This document shows, piece after piece, positions 43,243-50,572 of a DNA stretch of 54,800 nt. The stretch comes from Bacteroidales bacterium (lineage in GTDB: Bacteria; Bacteroidota; Bacteroidia; Bacteroidales; UBA10428). The DNA lies in NCBI GenBank assembly GCA_016935435.1, contig JAFGQZ010000098.1, positions 1-54,800 on the forward strand, written 5' to 3'. The notes below the pieces were generated by a model. That model saw only the letters and a program-made list of their open reading frames with translations. It was not told where the DNA came from and ran no database searches. Each line of letters begins with the position of its first letter. Position 1 is the stretch's first letter. The position numbers and the translations under genes are program-made.

Positions 43243-44853
43243 TTAAAAATAGGTTCTGTCTTCGCAGGTGTCGCATTTGCTTTCGGCGGGTTTGCCCCCG
43301 GGGCCGTAACTGTCCTTTTCCTTTAACAAACCGAGGGCATTTTCGATGGTTTTTATGTGCACCAGCTGGGCATAACTGCTATCGGTGAGCTCAATTGCGC
43401 GGGCCAACTCGTTTTCGGCAAGTGGTGCATCTTTCAGGTACAGGTAATATTCGGCATAATTCAGGTAGCCGTATGCCGATTCAGGAAATTCTTTTTTACA
43501 AAGCCCGAAAATCTGCAAGGCATCATCGATGCGCCCCAGGCGATAAAACAGGTTTGCCCCCAGCTGGCTCAGCGATTCGGCAGAAATATCGTACTTGTTG
43601 TAATGGAATTCTTTTGCCTGCTTGTAAAAGTTTATGGACTTCTCCATAGAGCCGGTCGAATCAAGAACTCTTCCCATTTCAATGTGTATAGAAGGTTTGT
43701 ATTTCGGGAAGGTTTTGTTTTTCAGGCTAAAAAGCAGTTCCTGTGCAAAAATTCCCGGATTGAAATCGCCAGAAGCATTCGACATAACAATAACCCCCAT
43801 GTTATAAGCGGGTATAAGTACAATGGCATTGTTAAACCCGCCCACATCGCCTGCTTTCGAGAAAACCATTACCTTGTTTTTTTTTTGAATTTCCCAGCCA
43901 AGCCCCATGTATGAGCCTTGTTGATCTGTTGCCAGCTGAGGTTTTAAGAACTCACGGATATATTTCTGGCCAATAAACCGGGTGTTTTCGTGCCGGCCGT
44001 TATTCAACACCATTTCCATCCAGATGGTAGCATCGGCAAGAGTAGTGTTCCAGCCAATACTCCCCAAATGCTCACGGTTGTGGGGGTAGTCGGAACGGCA
44101 GGTGAAAGTGTACGACAACCAGTTATCGGTATTATGGGGTTTAGCAATTGGTCGGCTCAAAATATCGGCAATACGATAAGTCGATTGGCGCATGCCCAGT
44201 GGTGCGAAAACGTGCCCCGAAACGAAATCTTCAAAAACCATATTGCTGGCCTTGGAAATAACATCGGCAGCAATATCGAAATTATAGGGCGAGCGTACAA
44301 CTTTGGTTCCGGGTTCGGGAAATTCAGGTTCCTGCAGCCGTATGCTCATTGTTGTATTTTGCAGGGCCGAGTCGCTTGTGTTTGGCAAATCCCAAAATAC
44401 CGAGTGGCGTGGCACCCCCGAAGTCTGTGTGAGCAAATGTCTGATTGAAATATTGTTATAGGTATTGCTGTTCAGGGTAAAGTAGGGCAGTATGCCCGAA
44501 ACCTTTTCATCGGGTTTTATGTTGTACTTATCGGCCAGTACCAAGGCCATAAATGATGTAAACACTTCCGAAATGTTCCCGGCACAAAACATGGTAGTAT
44601 CGGTAAGGGGCTGCTTTGTGCCCATATCGGCATAACCGGCTGATTTGGTATAAACCTGGTCACCACAAACCAGTCCGACTGCCAGTCCGGGCATTGGAGC
44701 GGCAGAATAAGCAGCCATTACAATGGAGTCGAGCATGGCCCTGTCATGGTCGGTAAGAATAGTGTTTTTTGGCGATGTGCCGGTTTTGCATGCCAAAAGC
44801 AAAAATAAAGGCAAAAGTATATAAGCAGTGGGTTTAAACGTTAATGGGCGCAT
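43243..44853 (-). CDS. Serine-hydrolase-fold (class C beta-lactamase-like) lipoprotein lacking catalytic residues, with TPR tail
   Basis: A 536-residue lipoprotein (lipobox LLAC). Residues about 35-380 follow the beta-lactamase/D-Ala-D-Ala-peptidase fold (MPGLAVGLVCGDQVYTKSAG; HLLTQTSGVPRH; FAPLGMRQSTY; IPAYNMGVIVMSNASG). The SxxK motif is replaced: the aligned residues 93-96 read N-I-S-E. The YxN motif is also lost (187-189 read R-S-P). About 395-510 are TPR-like helices (GANLFYRLGRIDDALQIFGL). The frame is intact, so it is probably a non-catalytic binding or scaffold protein. The alignment is by eye. Confidence 0.75.
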   Translation of the reverse strand: MRPLTFKPTAYILLPLFLLLACKTGTSPKNTILTDHDRAMLDSIVMAAYSAAPMPGLAVGLVCGDQVYTKSAGYADMGTKQPLTDTTMFCAGNISEVFTSFMALVLADKYNIKPDEKVSGILPYFTLNSNTYNNISIRHLLTQTSGVPRHSVFWDLPNTSDSALQNTTMSIRLQEPEFPEPGTKVVRSPYNFDIAADVISKASNMVFEDFVSGHVFAPLGMRQSTYRIADILSRPIAKPHNTDNWLSYTFTCRSDYPHNREHLGSIGWNTTLADATIWMEMVLNNGRHENTRFIGQKYIREFLKPQLATDQQGSYMGLGWEIQKKNKVMVFSKAGDVGGFNNAIVLIPAYNMGVIVMSNASGDFNPGIFAQELLFSLKNKTFPKYKPSIHIEMGRVLDSTGSMEKSINFYKQAKEFHYNKYDISAESLSQLGANLFYRLGRIDDALQIFGLCKKEFPESAYGYLNYAEYYLYLKDAPLAENELARAIELTDSSYAQLVHIKTIENALGLLKEKDSYGPGGKPAESKCDTCEDRTYF

Positions 44854-44899
44854 ATTTTTTAAGTTTACAAATTTTTAAGAACAGCTGGTTCAATATAAG

Positions 44900-44943
44900 A
44901 AAAACAAAATAAACCACCCGGAAAAAATTACAGGGTGGTTTAT
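44900..44943 (-). terminator. Intrinsic terminator after the first PL14-like gene
   Basis: An 11-bp perfect stem ATAAACCACCC (44909-44919) / GGGTGGTTTAT (44933-44943) is followed on the minus strand by TTTGTTTTT. It lies about 80 bp past the PL14-like stop and separates that gene from the serine-hydrolase-like gene. Confidence 0.75.
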
Positions 44944-45024
44944 CGGATTTAAACAAGCGTATAGAGTTTTCTTTTTTTTGTGCGAAAACAGGTTCGCTTA
45001 TCAATTTTAGTTTTTTAATACCGG

Positions 45025-45885
45025 CTAGTTTACCCTGTTCCAGTATAGGTTATCGTAGTAAATATAGCCATCGGAAGCCGATTGCCAGTAGGTTTCGCTG
45101 CCACCGCGGAAAGTGTGGAAGGTAATTTCCTTAACAGAGCGTTTCGAGTCGTTGGTTACCCAGCGAATCTGTTGGCGCAATACAGTAGTGCCATTTACTT
45201 TCATTTCAACCCAGCCATCGGTATTGCTGCCGGAATTGAGTTGTGCCCACAGGTGCACATTGTACCATGTTTCTTTTGCCAGGCTGCCTGACGATGGGAA
45301 TCGTTTGCCGAAGTCGTTTCCACAGTTGCCGGGCATATCTTTATAATACACGTAAGGTTTTAGGTACACGTTTGTATAATCGTTGTACCACATTACACGA
45401 AGCGTGCCCCCATTACCGTCCCATGCTGGGTCGCAGCCGGTGTTGCCATCGCCGATATGGAAACCAAAGCCCACTTTTCCTCCCCGGCTCCAGTCGAAGG
45501 CACTGTGGAACTTAATTTGCCAGTCCATTTCGTAACTTGTGCCATCGGAAACATCGATGTTTACAATTAAACCGCCTGCACCCGAAAGGGAGTTTTTCAA
45601 CAGGGTTACACGGCAGGTACCGTTTGAATTAAATGCACGGCTTTCCTGCCAGGTGCCGCGCAGGTTGCCGAAATCGGCCACAGCTTCGCTGTAAGAGTAA
45701 GAGTCGTGTGCCCGGTTGTTCCAGTTTACTGTGCGGTTACTGTAAATTGCACGTGCTTCTGTCTGGGCATCGCCATCGGGCACTGCCACGTCGGATAACA
45801 TGTCTTTTTCGCACGAAAGCGAAAGAATAGAGAATGCAATCGCCAGACAGGCAATCGAAAAGGGCATTAATTTTTTGTTTTTCAT
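45025..45885 (-). CDS. PL14-like polysaccharide lyase lipoprotein (copy 1)
   Basis: A 286-residue lipoprotein (lipobox LSLSC, then EKD). The C-terminal 230 residues form a beta-jelly-roll resembling polysaccharide lyase family 14: GGKVGFGFHIGDGNTG, GNGGTLRVMWY, YVYYKDMPGNCGNDFG and the closing TFHTFRGGSETYW. PL14 enzymes cleave uronate-containing glycans such as alginate or glucuronan; the substrate here is not established. It is about 85-90% identical by eye to the next gene upstream, a tandem duplicate. The lipid anchor plus the acidic residues after Cys suggest a surface-exposed position. A LacI-type palindrome lies 72 bp upstream. Confidence 0.75.
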   Translation of the reverse strand: MKNKKLMPFSIACLAIAFSILSLSCEKDMLSDVAVPDGDAQTEARAIYSNRTVNWNNRAHDSYSYSEAVADFGNLRGTWQESRAFNSNGTCRVTLLKNSLSGAGGLIVNIDVSDGTSYEMDWQIKFHSAFDWSRGGKVGFGFHIGDGNTGCDPAWDGNGGTLRVMWYNDYTNVYLKPYVYYKDMPGNCGNDFGKRFPSSGSLAKETWYNVHLWAQLNSGSNTDGWVEMKVNGTTVLRQQIRWVTNDSKRSVKEITFHTFRGGSETYWQSASDGYIYYDNLYWNRVN

Positions 45886-45956
45886 GAGATTTACATATTA
45901 GTTAGAATACATTAAAAGGGCTTTATTGTTTCATTTAGTATATTAATACGCACAAA

Positions 45957-45970
45957 TGCAAACGTATGCA
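45957..45970. promoter_or_regulatory. LacI-type operator candidate upstream of PL14-like copy 1
   Basis: TGCAAACGTATGCA is a near-perfect 14-bp palindrome with a central ACGT, close to the GCAAACGATTGC operators at 47176 and 53572. The bases at 45959-45966 also read TACGTTTG on the minus strand (a TAnnTTTG -7 match), so a bound regulator would sit on the promoter. Confidence 0.5.
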
Positions 45971-46042
45971 CAATTGATTTGATAAAAAATATAAAAAGTT
46001 GGTTAAACGGAGGGATTCTGGTGACGAAAGTTAAGAATGGCG

Positions 46043-46162
46043 GATGTCAAAAGCCCGGTTTTTATGCCCTGCATTATTCTGTTTGTTCCTTTAAGAAAAG
46101 GCCGGAAAATTATAAAAAAACGTTTTCGCAATACAGAAAAAGAAAAATGGGCTTTTGACATC
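46043..46162. repeat. 120-bp element bounded by 14-bp perfect inverted repeats
   Basis: GATGTCAAAAGCCC at 46043-46056 and GGGCTTTTGACATC at 46149-46162 are exact inverted copies around 92 bp without a gene. A second inverted pair (TTCTGT/ACAGAA) is nested inside. It lies between the two PL14-like genes, starting 22 bp after the stop of copy 2. No obvious target-site duplication. It could be a miniature mobile element or a long regulatory hairpin. Confidence 0.6.
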
Positions 46163-46184
46163 TAATTGATAAGGGTGTTGTAAA

Positions 46185-47048
46185 TTAGTTTACCCTGTTC
46201 CAGTAAAGGTTGTCGTAGTAAATATATCCATCGGAAGCCGATTGCCAGTAGGTTTGGCTGCCCCCGCGGAAAGTATGGAAAGTTATCTCACGAACGGAGC
46301 GTTTAGAGTCGTTAGTTACCCAGCGTATTTGTTGCCTAAGAACGTTTGTCCCATTCACTTTCATTTCCACCCATCCATCGGTATTGCTGCCATTGTTGAG
46401 TTGTACCCATAAATGCACATTGTACCAGGTGCCTTTAGAGAGGCTTCCGCTCGAGGGGTAACTTTTCCCGAAACTGTTACCGCAATTGCCTGGCTGGTCG
46501 CGATAATACACGTATGGCTGCAAAAATACGCGTCCGGCATCGGTTTGGTACCACATTACACGGAGGGTGCCGCCGTTGCCGTCCCATGCAGGGTCGCAAC
46601 CGGTATTGCCATCGCCAATATGGAAACCGAAGCCCAGTTTTCCGCCACGGCTCCAGTCAAATGCACTGTGGAATTTTACCTGCCAGTCCATTTCATAACT
46701 TTTACCATCTGTAACATCTATGTTCACAATTAGTCCGCACGCCCCCGAAAGTGCATTTTTTAACAGGGTTACACGGCAGGTGCCATTCGAGTTGAAGGCA
46801 CGGCTTTCCTGCCATGTGCCGCGCAGGTTGCCGAAATCGGCCGCTGCTTCGCTGTACGAATACGAATCGTGTGCCCGGTTGTTCCAGTTAACTGTCCTGT
46901 TGCTATAAACCGCCCTTGCTTCGGTTACCGCATCACCATCGGGTATCGGCGCATCTGTTAGCAAATCTTTTTCGCATGCTGCGAAAACCATTACAGTTGC
47001 CAGCAGGGTAATACCGGCAAGCCTGTTTACAAAATGTTTCTTTTTCAT
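46185..47048 (-). CDS. PL14-like polysaccharide lyase lipoprotein (copy 2)
   Basis: A 287-residue lipoprotein (signal ending VMVFAAC, then EKD). It has the same PL14-like domain as copy 1: GGKLGFGFHIGDGNTG, GTLRVMWYQTDAGRVFLQPY, YYRDQPGNCGNSFG and VREITFHTFRGGSQTYW. The signal peptides of the two copies differ much more than the mature domains, as expected for duplication with relaxed signal sequence. The pair belongs to a PUL with GH43-like, SusC and SusD genes. A LacI-type operator lies 128 bp upstream, in the region shared with the divergent GH43-like gene. Confidence 0.75.
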   Translation of the reverse strand: MKKKHFVNRLAGITLLATVMVFAACEKDLLTDAPIPDGDAVTEARAVYSNRTVNWNNRAHDSYSYSEAAADFGNLRGTWQESRAFNSNGTCRVTLLKNALSGACGLIVNIDVTDGKSYEMDWQVKFHSAFDWSRGGKLGFGFHIGDGNTGCDPAWDGNGGTLRVMWYQTDAGRVFLQPYVYYRDQPGNCGNSFGKSYPSSGSLSKGTWYNVHLWVQLNNGSNTDGWVEMKVNGTNVLRQQIRWVTNDSKRSVREITFHTFRGGSQTYWQSASDGYIYYDNLYWNRVN

Positions 47049-47175
47049 AAAAATAATTGTTAGTTAGGGATAAATAAATCTACCTGCTTACTGCTGAATA
47101 CTTTACAATTCTAAAGTACCCTGCGGGGAAAGCATTTTTTTGAAGGGCACAATTTAAAATATTTTGCCAAAAAAA

Positions 47176-47187
47176 GCAAACGATTGC
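47176..47187. promoter_or_regulatory. LacI-type operator between PL14-like copy 2 and the GH43-like gene
   Basis: GCAAACGATTGC (palindromic GCAAnCGnTTGC) is identical to the site upstream of susC, and the identity extends to 19 bases. It lies between divergent lyase and GH43-like genes and could control both. Confidence 0.6.
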
Positions 47188-47219
47188 ATTTAGAATTTTA
47201 AAGATTATTAATATAAATT

Positions 47220-47240
47220 GCAAATACCCTAAATATTTGC
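47220..47240. repeat. Inverted repeat upstream of the GH43-like gene
   Basis: GCAAATA (47220-47226) and TATTTGC (47234-47240) are perfect inverted halves with a 7-base spacer, 107 bp upstream of the GH43-like start. Possible second operator. Confidence 0.35.
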
Positions 47241-47346
47241 AGTAAGATTGATTTTAACCGTAAATGTTTAAATGTAAATGATAAAGCACCAATATGTCTG
47301 TTATGTTAAAATTGTCTGTTGTGAAAACCTTTAAATATAGCTACAA

Positions 47347-48324
47347 ATGAAGCGAATTTTATTTTTTACTGTCCTGCAGTCTTTTTTTTTAATCTGTAAA
47401 GCCCAGGAAAATGTTTCTGTAAGCGAGATATTTTTTGCCGACCCGACTGTTTTTTATGAAAATGGCCGGTACTACCTCACCGGCACACAAAACAGCCAAA
47501 CACTAGGTTTTGCAGTGCTGCAATCGGAAAACCTAAAGGAATGGTCGGTACCCGATGGCTCGCAACAACAAATGATTCTAGAAAAAGGAACACGAAGCTA
47601 TGGCGATAACGGTTTTTGGGCGCCACAGATTTTTAAAACCGACAGCTTGTATTACCTTACCTACACAGCCAATGAGCAAACAGTAATTGCCAAATCAGAA
47701 AATCTAACGGGCTCTTATACCCAGGATATGGTTGAACCTGTCGATGGCTCAGAAAAAAACATCGATTCGTACCTCTTTCGCGACGACGACGGTAAATATT
47801 ATTTCTACCACGTTCGCTTTAACAGGGGCAATTTTTTATGGGTTGCCGAATTCGATATTCATACCCGCAAAATTGTCCCGTCAACTTTAGCACGTTGCTT
47901 TATAAACACCGAGGCCTGGGAAACTACTCCAAATTACCCTTCAGATCCGATTATGGAAGGTCCAACGGTTATTAAATTGAAAGGGAAATATTACATGTTT
48001 TATTCTGCAAATCATTTTATGAATATCGACTATGCAATGGGCTATGCCACATCAGACTCACCGATGGGCCCTTGGGAAAAGCACCCGTCCAACCCGGTAA
48101 TTCACCGTTTAATTGTTGGTGAAAACGGCTCGGGGCATGGCGATATTTTTGAAGGCCCCGGCGAAAGGCTGTATTATGTGTACCACGTACATTTCTCCAA
48201 CGACCAGGTTTCGCCCCGGCGCACCCGTATTGTACCGCTTTCTTTTAACTTTAACCAGGAAAAAGGTATTTATGATATTTCTGCAGATGCCGGGAAAATT
48301 ATAGTTCCCGTAATAAAAAAATAG
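47347..48324 (+). CDS. GH43-like glycoside hydrolase, secreted
   Basis: A 325-residue five-bladed beta-propeller enzyme with a signal peptide (ends LICKAQ). GH43 catalytic triad candidates are Asp32 in FFADPTVFY, Asp140 in NIDSYLFRDDDGKYY and Glu204 in PIMEGPTVIK. Propeller strands such as YYLTGTQNS and YYMFYSANHF recur. GH43 and related families act mainly on arabinose- or xylose-containing glycans, some on galactan, so the exact linkage is unknown. It is divergent from the PL14-like pair and convergent with the SusCD operon, so it belongs to the same locus. A strong hairpin terminator begins within its stop codon. Confidence 0.85.
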   Translation: MKRILFFTVLQSFFLICKAQENVSVSEIFFADPTVFYENGRYYLTGTQNSQTLGFAVLQSENLKEWSVPDGSQQQMILEKGTRSYGDNGFWAPQIFKTDSLYYLTYTANEQTVIAKSENLTGSYTQDMVEPVDGSEKNIDSYLFRDDDGKYYFYHVRFNRGNFLWVAEFDIHTRKIVPSTLARCFINTEAWETTPNYPSDPIMEGPTVIKLKGKYYMFYSANHFMNIDYAMGYATSDSPMGPWEKHPSNPVIHRLIVGENGSGHGDIFEGPGERLYYVYHVHFSNDQVSPRRTRIVPLSFNFNQEKGIYDISADAGKIIVPVIKK

Positions 48325-48360
48325 CCTTGCCGGAACATGCTTGCCGGCAAGGCTTTATTT
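48323..48360. terminator. Bidirectional intrinsic terminator
   Basis: An 11-bp perfect stem AGCCTTGCCGG (48323-48333) / CCGGCAAGGCT (48344-48354) with a 10-base loop is followed by TTATTTT and preceded by AAAAAAA. It closes the GH43-like gene and can also stop the convergent SusCD transcript. Confidence 0.8.
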
Positions 48361-48384
48361 TGCCAATAAAAAAAACGTTTTCTG

Positions 48385-48903
48385 CTAGTAAACCTTTATA
48401 GTTTTAGTATCGGTAACAGTGCGGGTGTCGCCGCTCTCATTGGTGTTTATTGCTTCTAAAACAATGGTGTATGTGCCAGCTTTGGAAAAAGTAAACCCTT
48501 CGGCATTAATAAAAGCATTGTATTTCCCCATGTATTCTAAGGTAATGCCTTTTACTGCCCGTTTTCCTTTTGGATCGTAATGGCCGGGTTTGTTCCTGTA
48601 GTTATAGTCGTAGTTGCTTGTCCATATAACCGAGTCATTTCCGGATGAACTGGTTAGCGAATCTTTCAACACTTTGTTTCCTGGATAAACAACCGAAAAG
48701 AATGCCTGGCCCGAATTTATAAAATACAAACTGGTTTTGTTGGCAAAAACAGAGTCGGCTACAACAAGGGAGTCCAGCGCACTAATGGTGTAAATTTCGA
48801 GTTTTGCTTGGGGGTTTCGTATCAAATCGTTGTTGCACGAAGAGGTTATAGCCATGCAAACTACCGCAATGGCCGGCAATATGTGTTTAACTTTTCTGTT
48901 CAT
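48385..48903 (-). CDS. PUL-associated lipoprotein with PKD-like domain
   Basis: A 172-residue lipoprotein (lipobox ITSSC, then NND). A single beta-sandwich domain ends KAGTYTIVLEAINTNESGDT..TKTIKVY, the pattern of PKD/immunoglobulin-like folds. It is the gene after susD (58 bp), the position often taken by SusE/SusF-like surface glycan-binding proteins. This suggests a glycan-binding role, but there is no clear family assignment. The start is set at ATG 48903; the longer frame runs into susD and does not encode a signal peptide. Confidence 0.6.
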   Translation of the reverse strand: MNRKVKHILPAIAVVCMAITSSCNNDLIRNPQAKLEIYTISALDSLVVADSVFANKTSLYFINSGQAFFSVVYPGNKVLKDSLTSSSGNDSVIWTSNYDYNYRNKPGHYDPKGKRAVKGITLEYMGKYNAFINAEGFTFSKAGTYTIVLEAINTNESGDTRTVTDTKTIKVY

Positions 48904-48961
48904 TCTGATAATATTAAAATATATAGTATTCACAAAAATCCTAATTAGATACTTGTTGTAA

Positions 48962-50536
48962 TTAAGGAATGTTAGGGTTTTGCACCAGCACACCCCCCGA
49001 TTTGTTAATAGCTTCCTGTGGGATGGGAAAATACTTTTTATCACCCACACCTTTTGCAACCAGCGAGGGCAGGGTGCGGTGTATGTCCCAGCGTACAATG
49101 TCGAACCAACGGTGGCATTCCTCGTAAGCTAGCTCGCGCCGGCGCTCGATACGAAGCGAATCCCTAAACTGTTCTGTTGAAAGTCCCGCCAAAGCCGGTA
49201 ATCCGGCCCTGTTACGTACTTCGTTAATGGCATTGTATGCGGCAGCAGTAGTCCCGGTCGCCTCAAGTTCGGCCTCGGCAAGCATCAGAAGGCAGTCGGC
49301 ATACCGAATTACCGGCACATTGATATCGTCGCGTGGGTCGTTAGGCGTGCAATTAACCGGCCAGCGCCATTTTCCGCAGTGCGGTGTTGAATCCTGTACT
49401 ACTTTTGCATTGTCGGATGTAACGGCAGTAAGTGCCGGAACATTTGGCAAATCCCAATAATAAATAGTATCGTCAAGAGGCCCTGCGCCACCATTGTCGA
49501 GATCTACAATCCACATGGTTTCGAAAGTAACTTCTTTGCGGGCATCCGAATTACTGTAACTGTTGTATAAGTCCAATTCGGCCACATACCAGCCCCAGCC
49601 TTCGGCTACGCCAAGGGGCGAGTCTTCAAAAATCCAGGGCCTTACCTGTCCGTTTACCCAGTTTAAAACAGGAATTAGCCCGGGGCCGTTGGCGCCAATT
49701 TCAAAGACCATTTCCTGGCTATATTCTGCCGAACGAAAAAACAAGCTCTGGTAATTTGGCAGCAAGCCAACACCCAAATCATTTCGGTTCACATCAATTT
49801 CTTTAAATATACGTGCCGATTCGGCATAATATTCGGTTTTGTTCAAGCCTCCGGGCGAAGCCATGTAAAGGTAAACTTTCCCTAAAAGCGCCATAGCAGC
49901 GGCTTTGCTTGGACGGCCAAGGTCGGCAGCTTCCCATTTTGGCTTCAGGTTCTGTGCTTTTAATAAATCTTCTACAATAAGGGCATAAATTTCGTCAGGC
50001 TCCGATTGCGGAATAAGTTGCGATTCTTCGATCGACAACTTGCTGTCGGTAATTTTCGGAACACGCCCATAGTAGCGCACCAGGTTAAAATAATTCAGGG
50101 CACGGAGGAAATATGCCTGGCCCAGCACATTGTCGATAAAATCGGGATCGGAAGCATCGGTATAATTATCGATAAAGGTGTTGCACGAAGCAATGCTTTT
50201 GTAAGCTGCATTCCAAAACAGGTTGTACATAACCTCGGTGGGGTCCCAGGTAAATTTATCAATCTGGGCCCTTGTAGGCCAGTCGGGGCGGGTGAAATAG
50301 TGGTCGTCGCTGGCAAGCAGGGGGGGCATGGTAAAAGCCCTGTTATAGTAGTTTACGTTTTCAAGAAAGGGTGCATAGGCATTGTTCAGCAGTTTCGAAG
50401 CAAGTTCGTCATCGCTCAGAACAGTTTCGCGTCCGAAGGCATCTTCTGTTTTATCTTCAAGGGAAACACAAGCGCCAAACAACAGGCAGCAAAACCCCAA
50501 TGCAGGAAGAATGTATTTAGAATGTTTTTTCATCAT
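48962..50536 (-). CDS. SusD/RagB-family glycan-binding lipoprotein
   Basis: A 524-residue outer-membrane lipoprotein (lipobox FGAC, then VSLEDK). Typical SusD segments include NVLGQAYFLRALNYFNLVRY (TPR region), YALIVEDLLKAQ, AAAMALLGKVYLYMA and the C-terminal RRRELAYEECHRWFDIVRW. It closes the lid on the SusC channel and binds oligosaccharides at the cell surface. It starts 36 bp after susC. The ligand is presumably the same glycan as for the PL14- and GH43-like enzymes; its nature is not readable from the sequence. Confidence 0.95.
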   Translation of the reverse strand: MMKKHSKYILPALGFCCLLFGACVSLEDKTEDAFGRETVLSDDELASKLLNNAYAPFLENVNYYNRAFTMPPLLASDDHYFTRPDWPTRAQIDKFTWDPTEVMYNLFWNAAYKSIASCNTFIDNYTDASDPDFIDNVLGQAYFLRALNYFNLVRYYGRVPKITDSKLSIEESQLIPQSEPDEIYALIVEDLLKAQNLKPKWEAADLGRPSKAAAMALLGKVYLYMASPGGLNKTEYYAESARIFKEIDVNRNDLGVGLLPNYQSLFFRSAEYSQEMVFEIGANGPGLIPVLNWVNGQVRPWIFEDSPLGVAEGWGWYVAELDLYNSYSNSDARKEVTFETMWIVDLDNGGAGPLDDTIYYWDLPNVPALTAVTSDNAKVVQDSTPHCGKWRWPVNCTPNDPRDDINVPVIRYADCLLMLAEAELEATGTTAAAYNAINEVRNRAGLPALAGLSTEQFRDSLRIERRRELAYEECHRWFDIVRWDIHRTLPSLVAKGVGDKKYFPIPQEAINKSGGVLVQNPNIP

Positions 50537-50572
50537 TATTAAATTAAAATCTAAAAGGTTTGCATGAAATGG

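Noticed and set aside
46117..46126. AAAACGTTTT palindrome (and 48372-48381) as LacI-type operators
   Set aside because: They lie in an A-rich run inside the inverted-repeat element and downstream of a stop codon, lack the GCAA/TTGC outer bases, and are not placed to regulate a start.
45025..47048. The two paralogous lipoprotein genes as a transposon-borne repeat or CRISPR-like array
   Set aside because: They are full coding genes with diverged signal peptides. No CRISPR array or cas-like gene was found anywhere in the window.
48904..49098. N-terminal extension of the PKD-like lipoprotein
   Set aside because: The extra residues overlap the 3' end of susD, contain no signal peptide and push the real lipoprotein signal into the interior.
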